Counted from the stretch's first letter, positions 1 through 10,712 are shown. The stretch: DNA of 37,500 bases from Rhodoplanes serenus (GCA_009720755.1 WNKV01000014.1:1-37500); one strand, 5' to 3'. The notes: generated from the sequence alone by a model not told the origin. Numbers and translations: made by a program.

Positions 1-120
<120 letters not shown>

Positions 121-153
121 GCCGCGAGTCGGTGACTCTCGGCGTCGAGTAGG

Positions 154-216
154 CGCCCCCTCACCCGACTCGCCGCTCCGCGGCGAGCCACCCTCTCCCC
201 GCAAGCGGGGAGAGGG
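154..216. repeat. Dispersed intergenic palindromic repeat, single copy (copy A)
   Basis: The element starts with CGCCCCCTCACCCG and contains a small stem (169-176 pairing with 180-187). It ends in a perfect 12-bp stem, CCCTCTCCCCGC / GCGGGGAGAGGG, with an AA loop (191-216). The same modules occur at 5803-5966 and 16498-16632, there as inverted pairs. It lies downstream of the ftsH terminator and has no coding potential of its own. Confidence 0.8.
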
Positions 217-279
217 AAGCAGCGGCGCCGGGGCTTCGGCTCGAGTCGCTGCGAACGATCCTGGCCGTATGCCTGCCCC

Positions 280-309
280 AAAAGAAAACGCCCGCGACGG
301 GCGGGCGTT
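280..309 (-). terminator. Rho-independent terminator of ftsH
   Basis: On the minus strand a 9-bp stem AACGCCCGC / GCGGGCGTT with a 5-nt loop is followed by TTCTTTT. It lies 24 bp past the ftsH stop codon and closes the tol-pal-tilS-ftsH transcription direction. Confidence 0.85.
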
Positions 310-332
310 CTCGTGTCGTGAGGGTCGGGGCC

Positions 333-2261
<1,929 letters not shown>

Positions 2262-2290
2262 CAGGCGTCCTCGTGCCCCGTGGCTCGAAA

Positions 2291-2320
2291 GTCCGGGTGA
2301 CGGTGGTCCGGGTGACGGTG
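2291..2320. repeat. Perfect 15-bp tandem duplication in the ftsH leader
   Basis: GTCCGGGTGACGGTG occurs twice head to tail, 30 bp before the ftsH start codon. It lies in the untranslated leader between tilS and ftsH. Confidence 0.95.
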
Positions 2321-2465
2321 GAACGACGGCGGAGAGACGCCGCGCCCTCTCGCCCACGCCGGTTGTCGGGGCATACCTCGGCCAATGTAGGGGCCTCGCC
2401 CGCGGCTCACAAGCGCGGTCACCCCGGAAGGGCTGATTCGTGGGGCCGTGGTGAACGGGTTTTCG

Positions 2466-3707
2466 TCACGTTTCCGTGGGTTTCGGCCCTGCGGATGCGG
2501 CGTTTCCGCCGCTCCGGCGCGGCGGCGCCGGGGCGACCGACAGGCGCCCCCCGGCCAGCGTCACGGTGGCGCCCGCCAGCGTGCGGCGAAACCGCGCAGC
2601 CGATTCGGGGCCACCGCCGACGGCGGCAGCCGTGGCCACCACGGCTGCCGCGAGGGCATCGGCCACGGTTTCCAGCTTGCCCAGCTCGACCGGCCCCTCG
2701 TGACCGACGCGGTCGATCAGCCGGCCGAGCAGGCGCAGCCGCAGCTCCGCGGGCGCCCGCGCCCAGCCGGCCGCGTCGAGCCGCACCACCCCGTCGCTGC
2801 CGGCCAGGCCGAACCCTGCCAGATCGGCCACCGCGAGATCGGCGGCCAGCCGCTCGACGGCCGCCTCCAGCGCCGCATCGGCCCGGCGCATGCGATCGGC
2901 GAGCCGCGCGAGGCGCGGCGCCGTCAGGCCCTCGGCCGCGAGGCCCGGCAGCAGCGCCCGCAGCCGCGAACGGGTGAACCGCGGATCACGATTCGACGGA
3001 TCGTCCGCGCAGGCGATTCCGGCGGCCGCGAGCGTCGCCACCAGCCGTGACTTGGGGACGTCGAGAAAGGGGCGGACGAGGAGGAGCGCGGGCTCCCGAT
3101 CGTCGCCTGCGGGGAGAGGTAAAGGCGCCACCCGCGCCATGCCGGCGAGGCCGGCGAGGCCGCTGCCACGGGCGAGGCGGAACAGCACCGTCTCGGCCTG
3201 GTCGTCGCGGGTATGGCCGGTGAGCACGTGACGGGCGCCCGCCTCGCGCGCCGCCACCGCCAGCAGCCGGTAGCGCGCCGCGCGGGCCGCCGCCTGGAGC
3301 CCGGCCGCCGGCTTCTCGCCGGTCCAGCGCAGGATGTGGTGGGCGATGCCGAGCTCGCCGGCGAGCCGGCCGACCGCCAGCGCCTCGTCGCCCGATCCGG
3401 GACGAAGCCCATGGTCCACGGTGGCGGCGACCAGCCGCGGGCCAGCCCCGAGGGCGGCACGCCAGCGGGCCGCCAGGACGAGTAGCGCGGTCGAATCGGG
3501 ACCGCCCGAGACCGCCAGCACCACGGCCGGCAGCGCCGCGAGATCGGCGAACAGGGTGGCCGCCTCGGCGGCGGTCAGCGGCGTCTCGTCCGGGGGCGGC
3601 GCATCGCACGGGGGCGCGGGATCGTCGTGTCCGGCAGGCGAGGCGGCAGGCGGCGGCCCGTCGCCGGCCGCGGTGTCCTCGACCGTCGGGTGGTCAGCAG
3701 CGGACAC
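2466..3707 (-). CDS. tilS: tRNA(Ile)-lysidine synthetase TilS
   Basis: TilS converts C34 of the CAU-anticodon tRNA-Ile to lysidine using ATP and lysine, which changes codon recognition from AUG to AUA. The 413-aa product carries the PP-loop SGGPDST at residues 67-73, the VDHGLRPGS segment and HTRDDQAETVLFRLARG, all N-type ATP-pyrophosphatase signatures. The first 45 residues are a Pro/Ala/Asp-rich extension. The apparent start is GTG and overlaps the end of cpoB by 14 bp, which suggests translational coupling; a later start within the extension cannot be excluded. Together with ftsH downstream this is the common alphaproteobacterial tol-pal-tilS-ftsH order. Confidence 0.95.
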   Translation of the reverse strand: MSAADHPTVEDTAAGDGPPPAASPAGHDDPAPPCDAPPPDETPLTAAEAATLFADLAALPAVVLAVSGGPDSTALLVLAARWRAALGAGPRLVAATVDHGLRPGSGDEALAVGRLAGELGIAHHILRWTGEKPAAGLQAAARAARYRLLAVAAREAGARHVLTGHTRDDQAETVLFRLARGSGLAGLAGMARVAPLPLPAGDDREPALLLVRPFLDVPKSRLVATLAAAGIACADDPSNRDPRFTRSRLRALLPGLAAEGLTAPRLARLADRMRRADAALEAAVERLAADLAVADLAGFGLAGSDGVVRLDAAGWARAPAELRLRLLGRLIDRVGHEGPVELGKLETVADALAAAVVATAAAVGGGPESAARFRRTLAGATVTLAGGRLSVAPAPPRRSGGNAASAGPKPTET

Positions 3708-4917
3708 GCTTCTGTTCGCGCTCGACCGCCTGCTTCACGTTGACCGAGGCCCGCGGATAGCGCCGCAGAACCTCGGCGAAGCTGGAACAGGCGAGTTCCT
3801 TCTGGTTGAGGGCGGCGAGCGACTGGCCGAGCCGCAACATCGCCTCGGGCGCCTTCGGGTTGGCGCCGGGCCGCTGGGTCACCGCCAGAAACGCATCGGC
3901 CGCGTCCTTATAGGACTTGCGCAGGTACAGGCTCTCGCCCAGCCAGTACTGGGCGTCGCCGGCGAGGCGATCGTTCGGATGCTTGCGCAGGAACTCCCGG
4001 AAGGTCTGCTCGGCCAGCGCGTAGTCCTTGCGCAGCACGTAGCCATAGGCGAGGTCGTACTCGTCCTTGGGGCTGCCACCGGGCGGCAGGCTGGCGACCT
4101 GGCTGCCCTGGCTGTGGGCCCCGTAGCCGCCCGGAGCCGGCCCGCCATGGCCGGTCGCGCTCGGGTTGCGGGGCGGGGGCGGCGGCAGGCCGCCGGTGGC
4201 GGCCGGACCGCGCCCGAGGCTCGGGTCTGCGGCGGCGGCGCCCGCCATGCTGCCGAGATCGAGCGGCGCTCCGGCGGCCCGGCCGGGCATGGGCGTCGAC
4301 TCGCCCTGAATGGAGCCGAGCACCCGCGGGGCGCCGGGTGCGCCCGGCGTCTGGCTCGGATCGAAGGCGTCGCCGCGGCGAACCCGCCCGCCCGGGGCGG
4401 GTGGCGCGACGGCCGAAGGCCCCGCGTCGGCGGCCGCATAGGCGGGACCGCCTCCGTAGGCGGGCGGAGGCGGCAGCTCGGTGGCGCCGGCCGGCGGCAC
4501 ATAGGGAGGCTGGGCTTGAGCCTGGGACGGCGCGACGGGCGCCTCGCCACGGCGGCCGGGCGCAGCCGGCGGAGGCGCCGCAGGGGCCCCGCGGCTGCCG
4601 CCGCGGCCGAGCTCCTGGAAGCGGAACTCGTAGTCCTCCTGCATGCGCCGAAGCTGCTGCTCGAGCTGCTGGTTCCTGAACTGCGCCTGCTCGAGGTCGC
4701 CGGTCAGCCGGCGCATCTGGCTTTCGAGCTGGTTGAGCCGGACGATCAGGTCCGATTCCGACATCTGCGCCGTCGCGGGCGCCACCGCCGGGCCGGCCGC
4801 GAACGCGGCGCCGAGCAGCAGCAGCGCCGCCAGGCGCGCGAGGCAGCCGGTCGGGGCGCAACGGATCGACGCGCGAGCGCGCCACCAGCCGAATCGAGGG
4901 GGGATAGCCTGCGTCAT
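3694..4917 (-). CDS. cpoB: Cell division coordinator CpoB (YbgF), Tol-Pal associated
   Basis: CpoB is a periplasmic protein that links the Tol machinery to septal peptidoglycan synthesis in E. coli. The N terminus has a signal peptide with an unusually long Arg-rich n-region (about 25 residues) before the hydrophobic core and the TAQ cleavage region near residue 51. A coiled coil follows (about 52-100, matching the TolA-binding trimerisation segment), then a Pro/Gly/Ala-rich linker of roughly 160 residues. The C-terminal TPR domain includes DEYDLAYGYVLRKDYALAE and YWLGESLYLRKSY. At 407 aa it is longer than the E. coli protein (about 260 aa), mostly because of the linker. It follows pal by 64 bp and overlaps tilS. 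Confidence 0.95.
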   Translation of the reverse strand: MTQAIPPRFGWWRARASIRCAPTGCLARLAALLLLGAAFAAGPAVAPATAQMSESDLIVRLNQLESQMRRLTGDLEQAQFRNQQLEQQLRRMQEDYEFRFQELGRGGSRGAPAAPPPAAPGRRGEAPVAPSQAQAQPPYVPPAGATELPPPPAYGGGPAYAAADAGPSAVAPPAPGGRVRRGDAFDPSQTPGAPGAPRVLGSIQGESTPMPGRAAGAPLDLGSMAGAAAADPSLGRGPAATGGLPPPPPRNPSATGHGGPAPGGYGAHSQGSQVASLPPGGSPKDEYDLAYGYVLRKDYALAEQTFREFLRKHPNDRLAGDAQYWLGESLYLRKSYKDAADAFLAVTQRPGANPKAPEAMLRLGQSLAALNQKELACSSFAEVLRRYPRASVNVKQAVEREQKRVRC

Positions 4918-4981
4918 GGTCGCATCATAGCCGGCGGAGGGCGGGCATGCGACCGCCCCGTCCGCGACACGGCCGCCTCGA

Positions 4982-5476
4982 TCAGGACGAGGCGTTGAGC
5001 ACCGTCACGGCGCGGCGGTTCTGCGACCAGCACGAGATGTCGTTGCAGACCGCGACCGGGCGCTCCTTGCCGTACGAGATGGTGCGCATCCGCTGGGCCG
5101 AGATGCCGCGCGAGATCAGATAGTCACGCACCGCCTGGGCACGCCGGGCGCCGAGCGCGATGTTGTACTCGCGGGTGCCGCGCTCGTCGGCGTGGCCCTC
5201 GATCGTGAAGGCGTACTGGGCGTAGTTCTGCAACCACTGCGCCTGCTTGTCGAGGGTCTGGCGCGACTGCGAGGTGAGATCGGTGGAATCGCTCTCGAAG
5301 AAGACGCGGTCGCCGACATTGACGACGAAATCCTGCTGGCTGCCCGGCACCGCGGCACCGGCCAGACCCGCGGCATTCGGATCGTTCGGCTTGTTGGCGC
5401 AGGCCGCGATCAGCAGCGCGCCCGCAAGCGCAGCCGCGATCCGTGCAGCGGTGCGGTAACGTGAGACATTCGGCAT
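4982..5476 (-). CDS. pal: Peptidoglycan-associated lipoprotein Pal
   Basis: Pal is an outer-membrane lipoprotein that binds peptidoglycan and is recruited to the septum by TolB. The 164-residue product has a type II signal peptide with lipobox LIAAC (lipidated Cys at residue 26) and a C-terminal OmpA-like domain (GHADERGTREYN, ALGARRAQAVRDYL). The start is placed at the second of two in-frame ATGs because GAGGAG sits 8 nt upstream of it; the first ATG (5491) overlaps that ribosome binding site. A 514-bp repeat-bearing gap separates it from tolB. Confidence 0.97.
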   Translation of the reverse strand: MPNVSRYRTAARIAAALAGALLIAACANKPNDPNAAGLAGAAVPGSQQDFVVNVGDRVFFESDSTDLTSQSRQTLDKQAQWLQNYAQYAFTIEGHADERGTREYNIALGARRAQAVRDYLISRGISAQRMRTISYGKERPVAVCNDISCWSQNRRAVTVLNASS

Positions 5477-5567
5477 GCCGTAACTCCTCATCGACCTGCT
5501 CGCGCCGGATGTGCCCCCGGCTTGGAGCTTTCCTACGGTCTAGCCCCGGTTTCGTTAAGCGAAGGTT

Positions 5568-5583
5568 CCGTCAACCTTGACGG
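5568..5583. promoter_or_regulatory. 16-bp palindrome upstream of pal
   Basis: CCGTCAA-CC-TTGACGG is a perfect inverted repeat about 92 bp upstream of the pal start. Next to it is a second small palindrome, TTCG-TTAAG-CGAA (5551-5563). The region is AT-richer than its surroundings. It could be an operator or part of a pal promoter. No convincing -10 element was found at the expected distance, so function is unproven. Confidence 0.3.
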
Positions 5584-5802
5584 GGCGTTGCCGCAGCCCC
5601 CCAGCGCGGTGCGATCGGCGGAAACCGTTTGGAATGGTTACTGCGGCGTGAACGCGGCGGCAGCGTGGCGGGTGGGGTGGGCGGACGCTCGGAGCCGGTC
5701 GCTGTGCCGTTCGGGTCACACACCGTCGACGGCACCCGGGGAGGCCGCGGCCGGCCGGCTCCCGTGCCTCGCCTCACCGCCGCCGTGCACGGCGCCCGCG
5801 TT

Positions 5803-5966
5803 CCCTCTCCCCGCGCGCGGGGAGAGGGTCGGGTGAGGGGCAAGTCGAGAGGCTGCGAGAGGATCGCGGTGGCAAACAGCACCGCTTCGGCTGAACCGAA
5901 ACGCCCCCTCACCCGGACCGCCGGCTGGTGGCCGGCGATCCGACCTCTTCGCGCGCGGGGAGAGGT
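5803..5966. repeat. Inverted pair of the dispersed palindromic repeat (copy B), tolB-pal gap
   Basis: Unit 1 (5803-5841) reads CCCTCTCCCCGC-GC-GCGGGGAGAGGG followed by TCGGGTGAGGGG. Unit 2 (5902-5966) is the same element inverted: it starts CGCCCCCTCACCCGG, has an inner GC stem, and ends with a degenerate copy of the terminal stem. The 500-bp tolB-pal gap holds nothing else recognisable. The pair could fold into a long hairpin in the tolB-pal transcript and may modulate read-through or mRNA stability. Confidence 0.8.
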
Positions 5967-5990
5967 GAGCGAGCCGCGGCTCCGGCGCCG

Positions 5991-7325
5991 TCAGCTCAGC
6001 AGCGGCGACCACGCCGGATCGGACGCGAAGCTCGGGGTGCGCACCCGCTGCTCGTTGCGGCCGGTGATGTCGACCGTGTAGAGGCCCGGCCCCGAGCCGG
6101 GGTCGCGGAAGAACATGATGACGCGGCCGTTGGGCGCGAAGGTCGGCCCCTCGTTGTGGTAGCCGTCGGCGAGCAGGCGCTCGCCGGAGCCGTCCGGCTT
6201 CATGATGCCGATGCCGAAGCGGCCGCCGCCCTGCTTGGTGAAGGCGATGAAGTCGCCGCGCGGCGACCACACCGGGGTCGAATAGGAGCCGTCGCCGAAG
6301 CTGATGCGCTGGGCACCGCCGCCACCGGCCCCCATCACGTAGATCTGCTGCTTGCCGCCGCGGTCGGACTCGAAGCAGATGCGCGTCCCGTCCGGCGAGA
6401 AGCACGGCGCCGTGTCGATCGCCGGCGTGTCGGTGAGCCGCGTCGTCGCCTTGGAGCGCAGATCCATCACGAACAGGTTGGAGTTGCCGCCCTGCTGGAG
6501 GCTCATGATGACGCGCTGGCCGTCCGGCGAGAAGCGCGGCGAGAAGGTCATGCCGGGGAAGTTGCCGACGATCTCGCGCTGGCCGGTCTCGACATTGAGG
6601 AGATACACGCGCGGGTCGCCCTGCCCGAACGACATGTAGGTGATCTCCTGGGTGGTCGGCGAGAAGCGCGGGGTGAGGACGAGGTCATCGCCGCGTGACA
6701 GATAGCGGACATTGGCGCCGTCCTGATCCATCAGGGCGAGACGCTTGACGCGGCGCTCCTTCGAGCCGGTCTCGTCGACGAACACGATCCGGGTGTCGAA
6801 ATAGCCCTTCTCGCCGGTGAGCCGCTCGTAGATGGCATCCGAGATGATGTGGGCGATGCGCCGCAGGTTGTCGGGCGAGGTGAAGTACTGCTGCCCGGTG
6901 AGCTGGGCGGTGCCGAACACGTCCCACAGCCGGAACTCGGCCTTGAGGCGGCCGTCGGGCTGGCGGGTGAGGCGGCCGGTCACCAGCGCCTGGGCGTTGA
7001 TGGCGCGCCAGTCGGGAAAGCGCGGCTGGGTGTCGATGGTGGTGATCCGCTCGATGAAGGCAGCCTGATCGATCGGGGCGAACAGGCCCGAGCGGCGCAG
7101 GTTTGCGGTGATGATCTGGCTGATGCCGCGGGCCGCCTCGACGTCGGCCGGGCTGCCGCCGACGAAGTCGGGAATGGCGATCGGCACCGGCTGGACATTG
7201 CCCTGGGTGACGTCGATGCGCAGTTGCGCCTGCGCCTCCTGCCCCGGCAGGCCGGCCAGCGCACCGGCGCCCGCCGCGGCGGCGGACGCGAGAAGGAGAC
7301 GGCGGCGAGTCAAACGCGCAAGCAT
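5991..7325 (-). CDS. tolB: Tol-Pal system periplasmic beta-propeller TolB
   Basis: TolB shuttles between Pal and the inner-membrane TolQRA complex. The 444-aa length is typical. An N-terminal alpha/beta domain ([18 protein letters not shown]) precedes a six-bladed propeller with repeated WD40-like motifs ([38 protein letters not shown]). The signal peptide begins [16 protein letters not shown], with a twin-arginine-like RRRLL rather than a plain Sec n-region, and ends at a likely AQA cleavage site. GAGGACA lies just before the ATG. It sits 119 bp after tolA. Confidence 0.97.
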   Translation of the reverse strand: MLARLTRRRLLLASAAAAGAGALAGLPGQEAQAQLRIDVTQGNVQPVPIAIPDFVGGSPADVEAARGISQIITANLRRSGLFAPIDQAAFIERITTIDTQPRFPDWRAINAQALVTGRLTRQPDGRLKAEFRLWDVFGTAQLTGQQYFTSPDNLRRIAHIISDAIYERLTGEKGYFDTRIVFVDETGSKERRVKRLALMDQDGANVRYLSRGDDLVLTPRFSPTTQEITYMSFGQGDPRVYLLNVETGQREIVGNFPGMTFSPRFSPDGQRVIMSLQQGGNSNLFVMDLRSKATTRLTDTPAIDTAPCFSPDGTRICFESDRGGKQQIYVMGAGGGGAQRISFGDGSYSTPVWSPRGDFIAFTKQGGGRFGIGIMKPDGSGERLLADGYHNEGPTFAPNGRVIMFFRDPGSGPGLYTVDITGRNEQRVRTPSFASDPAWSPLLS

Positions 7326-7444
7326 CGGGCTGTCCTCTTCACGCCCGGCGGCTCGGGCCGCGGACGGCGGAGCGGGGGCGCGGCCCAGCGGGCCGAACGG
7401 GGTTTTCGGAGCCGATCCGCCGGGACGTCTGCGGCCGACGGCGA

Positions 7445-8434
7445 TCAGCCGCGGAACATATCGCGGGGATCGAACGTGACTTCAACATCCTTCCACACGT
7501 CGTACTTGGCGACGGGAAGCCGGTAGGGCTGGCAGCGCCGGATGGCGCGCAGGGCGCTCTCGGCGGCGACCTGGAAGAACGGATGGCTGCCGCGGTTGAG
7601 CAGCATCGGGTCGGCCTGGAGCGAGCCGTCCTGACGCAGCCGCAGGCGCACCTGGACGATCAGCTCCTTGGCCTCGACGGCGCCGGCCGGCGGATTCCAG
7701 CATGCCTGGATCTGGGCGCGGAGCGCGTCGATCTCGCTCTGCGACAGGGTCGCGGCGCGGCCGGTGGGCAGGCCGAGCGAGGCGGTCTGGTTGAGCGTGT
7801 CGCCGGTCACCTCCTGGCGGCGCGGCGCCTGCTTGTCGAGCAGCGCGGCGATCTTGCTCGGATCGAAGGCGGGCTGGTTCTTCAGCGCCTCCTCCTTGCG
7901 CTTCTGCTCCTCGGCCTTGCGCTTCTCCTCGGCGAGCTTCTTCTTTTGCTCCTCCGCCTTCTTCTGCTCGTCCTTCTTCTTCTGCTCCTCGGCCTTCTTC
8001 ATCGCCTCGGCGATCGGGTCGGGCGGCGGCGCCTCGGCCGGCTTGGCCTTGTCGGGCTCCTGCTTCTTCTCGGGCTCGGCCTTCTTCTCCGGCTCCGCCT
8101 TGGCCTTCTCGGGCTTGGGGTCGGGCTTCCTGGGCTCCGGCGGCGGCGGCATCGGCTCGGCCGCGGCGGTCTTGATCTCGGGCTTCTTGTCGAGCTTGGT
8201 CAGCTCCTCGACGGGCTTCTGCTCGCCGAGCTTCTCGACCATCGGCTTCGGGGTCTCGACCTTCTTGGCGGTCTTCACGCCGGCGGTGATCTGCGAGAAC
8301 TCGGCATCCGAGATGACGTCGACCGGCAGCGACTCCATCGTGGTCGCCTCCAGCGGCTTCACCACGAAGGCGATCATGCCCCACAGGAGCACAGTCGCAT
8401 GGCCGATCGCCGATATGGTCAGCGCCTTGCGCAA
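7445..8434 (-). CDS. tolA: Inner-membrane protein TolA
   Basis: TolA spans the periplasm and couples the TolQR proton motor to TolB/Pal. It has one N-terminal TM (about residues 7-25), then a long Lys/Glu/Pro-rich rod (roughly 60-200, rich in EEQKKK and PEK runs). A compact C-terminal TonB/TolA-like domain follows ([39 protein letters not shown]). The frame opens with TTG, 4 bp past the tolR stop, and AGGGG lies about 12 nt upstream. The next in-frame Met is inside the TM, so TTG is the only start that keeps the anchor. Total length is 329 aa. Confidence 0.95.
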   Translation of the reverse strand: MRKALTISAIGHATVLLWGMIAFVVKPLEATTMESLPVDVISDAEFSQITAGVKTAKKVETPKPMVEKLGEQKPVEELTKLDKKPEIKTAAAEPMPPPPEPRKPDPKPEKAKAEPEKKAEPEKKQEPDKAKPAEAPPPDPIAEAMKKAEEQKKKDEQKKAEEQKKKLAEEKRKAEEQKRKEEALKNQPAFDPSKIAALLDKQAPRRQEVTGDTLNQTASLGLPTGRAATLSQSEIDALRAQIQACWNPPAGAVEAKELIVQVRLRLRQDGSLQADPMLLNRGSHPFFQVAAESALRAIRRCQPYRLPVAKYDVWKDVEVTFDPRDMFRG

Positions 8435-8438
8435 GCCG

Positions 8439-8885
8439 TCAGGACCCCTGCTCCACTTCGGTGACCAGCGCCACCCGCTTGAACCCGGCGGCTGACAGCC
8501 GCCCCATCACCTTCATGACGGTGCCGTAGTCGACCTTGCGGTCGCCGCGCACATAGATGCGCTCGTCCATGCCGCCGCGCGCCGCCGTCACGGCGGTCAG
8601 CTTGGCGACCAGCTCGTCGATCGGAATCTCGCTGTTCTGGAGGAAGACCTGGCCCTGGGTGTTGACCGAGATGGTCAGCGGCTCCTTGTCCTGGTCGAGA
8701 CTCTTGGCCTGGCTCTGCGGCAGGTCGATGGGCACGCCGACGGTCAGGAGCGGCGCCGAGACCATGAAGATGATGAGCAGCACCAGCATCACGTCCACCA
8801 TGGGCGTGACGTTGATCTCGCTCATCACCGGATTGCCGCGGCGGCCCCGGCGCCTCCCCGCGCCTCCGGCCAGCATCATCCCCAT
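8439..8885 (-). CDS. tolR: Proton-channel subunit TolR
   Basis: TolR is an ExbD/TolR-family protein of the TolQR stator. The single TM (about residues 29-49, VDVMLVLLIIFMVSAPLL) contains the proton-carrying Asp31, matching E. coli TolR Asp23. The preceding MSEINVTPMVD is a family signature. The periplasmic domain (about 60-148) has the usual TISVNTQGQVFL. The Arg/Gly-rich cytoplasmic N terminus is 20 residues. It ends 4 bp before tolA. Confidence 0.97.
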   Translation of the reverse strand: MGMMLAGGAGRRRGRRGNPVMSEINVTPMVDVMLVLLIIFMVSAPLLTVGVPIDLPQSQAKSLDQDKEPLTISVNTQGQVFLQNSEIPIDELVAKLTAVTAARGGMDERIYVRGDRKVDYGTVMKVMGRLSAAGFKRVALVTEVEQGS

Positions 8886-9050
8886 CGCAGTTCCGTCCCC
8901 GTGCCAACTCGTGCCGAACCCGGTTCCAAACCCTCCCGGTCCGCACCAGGATCGCCGCCCGGGCTTCTCCCCACCCTGGGCGACGCCACCGAAACCACCG
9001 TTCTTTCAGCGCCTTGTCGCGCCGGACCAACCCGGTCCGGCGGCGGCGCC

Positions 9051-9746
9051 TCAGGCCCGCTCGTCGATCTGCCGCGACAGGATCGCGGAGAACTCGTCGG
9101 CGAAGCCTTCCAGCCGTGCGGCCTGCTTGTTCACCTCGGAGGAGAACTTATTGTAGAAAATGGTCGCCGGTATGGCGGCCACCAGCCCGATCGCGGTGGC
9201 GAACAGCGCCTCGGCGATACCGGGCGCGACCACCGCCAGCGAGGTGTTCTTCGAGGCGGCGATCGACTGGAACGAGTTCATGATGCCCCAGACGGTGCCG
9301 AACAGGCCGACGAAGGGGCTCGCCGAGCCGACCGTCGCCAGCACCAGAAGGCGCCGCTCCAGCCGCTCCACCTCGCGCGCGATGGTGACGTCCATCACCT
9401 TGTCGATGCGCATCTGAAGGCCCGCGAAGGAGCGGCTCGACCCCTCGAAGCTGCGCTTCCACTCGCGCATGGCGGCCACGAACAGCGCCGCCATCGAGTG
9501 GTTGGGCCGCGAGGCGAGCGAACGGTACAGCTCCTCCAGCGACTGGCCGGACCAGAACGCCTGCTCGAAGCGGTTCATCGCCGAGCGGGTGCGCTGCAAG
9601 AGCAGGAACTTGTCGATGGCGATCGCCCACACCCACACGGAGCAGGCGAGCAGGCCGACCATCACCAGCTTGACGACCCAGTGGGCCTGCCAGAACAGGC
9701 CGAAGATCGACAAGTCGGCAGCCATGCCCGGTGCTTCAGGAATCAT
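9051..9746 (-). CDS. tolQ: Proton-channel subunit TolQ
   Basis: TolQ is the MotA/TolQ/ExbB-family subunit that forms the proton pore with TolR. The 231-aa product has TM1 near residues 20-42 (VVKLVMVGLLACSVWVWAIAIDK), a long cytoplasmic loop, and TM2/TM3 in the conserved block VGLFGTVWGIMNSF through IAEALFATAIGLVAAIPA. The open frame extends far upstream without family similarity. The ATG at 9746 (MIPEAPG) is preferred, and the ATG at 9725 is an alternative. It is first of the tolQRAB run and is 165 bp from tolR. Confidence 0.96.
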   Translation of the reverse strand: MIPEAPGMAADLSIFGLFWQAHWVVKLVMVGLLACSVWVWAIAIDKFLLLQRTRSAMNRFEQAFWSGQSLEELYRSLASRPNHSMAALFVAAMREWKRSFEGSSRSFAGLQMRIDKVMDVTIAREVERLERRLLVLATVGSASPFVGLFGTVWGIMNSFQSIAASKNTSLAVVAPGIAEALFATAIGLVAAIPATIFYNKFSSEVNKQAARLEGFADEFSAILSRQIDERA

Positions 9747-9981
9747 CGTTTTGTCCAACGCTCTCCGGCACGGCGGGGGTCTTTGCCGGCGGCCGCCGAC
9801 GGCGATGCCGGCCGCAGTGCCCGCGGGCGCCCCTCTGGCGCGTCCTCGAGCCCTCCCGCCGGTTCGGTCAATCGGGTCTGACGCGCGCCAACCCCATTCC
9901 CGGCCGATGGAATCCCGGCCAAACGTGACCAAATGAGGGCGCCGCGCGCCCCTCGCGACGGTCAGTACGGCGCGGCCGCGG

Positions 9982-9996
9982 TTAACGCTCGGTAAA
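9982..9996 (-). promoter_or_regulatory. Possible CtrA-like site upstream of tolQ
   Basis: On the minus strand this reads TTTA-N7-TTAA, one base from the CtrA full-site consensus TTAA-N7-TTAA, 236 bp upstream of tolQ. The 433-bp gap 9747-10179 holds no other recognised element apart from the hairpin at 10079-10112. A single one-mismatch match is weak evidence. Confidence 0.2.
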
Positions 9997-10078
9997 CGGA
10001 GCGAAGTTTGGGCCGGTTCTAGGGTCCGGCCGGCCCAGCCGAGCCGGCGAGGCACCGGCCGCAGGCCCGACGAGACGA

Positions 10079-10112
10079 CGAAGGCCGCCGCCCGGACGGG
10101 CGACGGCCTTCG
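10079..10112 (-). terminator. Hairpin terminator candidate after the DUF2852 gene
   Basis: CGAAGGCCGCCGCCCG pairs with CGGGCGACGGCCTTCG around a 2-nt loop (16-bp stem, one mismatch). It lies 68 bp past the stop codon of the DUF2852 gene. No clear U-tract follows on either strand, so it may act with Rho or only stabilise the 3' end. Confidence 0.5.
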
Positions 10113-10179
10113 CATCATCGGTCGGCGATCGGGGGCGCAGTGTCCCCGGAGCTGGAGCCCGGGCGAGCCGGGCGCCGCT

Positions 10180-10593
10180 TTAGCCCGGCGACGGCTGGTG
10201 CACGTCGGCCGAGGAGCGGCCGCGGCGCTCGGCCATGAACTGGTCGAACTCGGCCTTGTCCTTGGCCATCCGCAGGCGCTCGAGGAAATCCTTGAACTCG
10301 CGCTGCTCATCCTCGAGGCGACGGATCGTCTCGGCGCGGTACTCGTCGAACGCCCGGTTGCCGCTCGTCGGGGCGCCGAACCAGTCGCCGCCGCGGTCCA
10401 TGCGGTCGCGCATCCGCTCCATCTTGGCCTGCCAGCGGGACATCCCGCGACCGTTCCAGCAACTCATGCGTCCGCTCCAGAAGGTGAAGGCGAGAAGCGC
10501 CAGGCCGATCGGCCACCAGAACACGAATCCGAGGATCGTCAGGGCGATCCAGGCGCCGGAACCGAGATCGTCGAGTTTGGCTACGAAGGGCAT
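10180..10593 (-). CDS. DUF2852 domain membrane protein
   Basis: This 137-aa protein of unknown function matches the alphaproteobacterial DUF2852 family as I recognise it. A hydrophobic segment (about residues 14-40, WIALTILGFVFWWPIGLALL) is followed by a Trp/Met/Arg-rich stretch (MSRWQAKMERMRDRMDRG). The conserved C-terminal helix is rich in Glu/Arg (FDEYRAETIRRLEDEQREF, FLERLRMAKDKAEFDQFM). GAGGACG lies 6-12 nt before the ATG. It has its own sigma70-like promoter (10653-10681) overlapped by a putative TetR operator (10635-10653). It stands between tetR and tolQ on the same strand. Confidence 0.85.
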   Translation of the reverse strand: MPFVAKLDDLGSGAWIALTILGFVFWWPIGLALLAFTFWSGRMSCWNGRGMSRWQAKMERMRDRMDRGGDWFGAPTSGNRAFDEYRAETIRRLEDEQREFKDFLERLRMAKDKAEFDQFMAERRGRSSADVHQPSPG

Positions 10594-10634
10594 GGCGTCC
10601 TCGCGGGGTGCCTCGTGTGGGTGTTGGACAGTGA

Positions 10635-10653
10635 ATGTTAATTACATTTACAT
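10635..10653. promoter_or_regulatory. Putative TetR operator at the DUF2852 promoter
   Basis: ATGTTAA-TTACA-TTTACAT is a 19-bp imperfect palindrome (6 of 7 arm positions pair). It begins at the last base of the -10 hexamer and covers the expected transcription start. The same ATGTnAA-N5-TTTACAT architecture occurs at 11634-11652, immediately before tetR. Confidence 0.6.
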
Positions 10654-10681
10654 AGATACGCGCCGCCCCGGGGCTTGTCAA
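10653..10681 (-). promoter_or_regulatory. Sigma70-type promoter of the DUF2852 gene
   Basis: The minus strand carries a perfect TTGACA -35 (10681-10676), a 17-bp GC-rich spacer and TATCTA as -10 (10658-10653). The gene start is about 60 bp downstream. The overlapping palindrome predicts repression by steric block. Confidence 0.6.
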
Positions 10682-10682
10682 G

Positions 10683-10712
10683 CGGCGCCCGGGCGGGCGG
10701 CGCCGATTTTTT
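10683..10712 (+). terminator. Intrinsic terminator facing the plus strand
   Basis: A 7-bp stem CGGCGCC / GGCGCCG with a 9-nt loop is followed by A and six T residues. It would stop plus-strand transcription, yet the flanking genes are both on the minus strand. The minus-strand copy lacks a U-tract. The remaining tetR-DUF2852 gap, 10713-10913, holds nothing else recognised. Confidence 0.45.
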
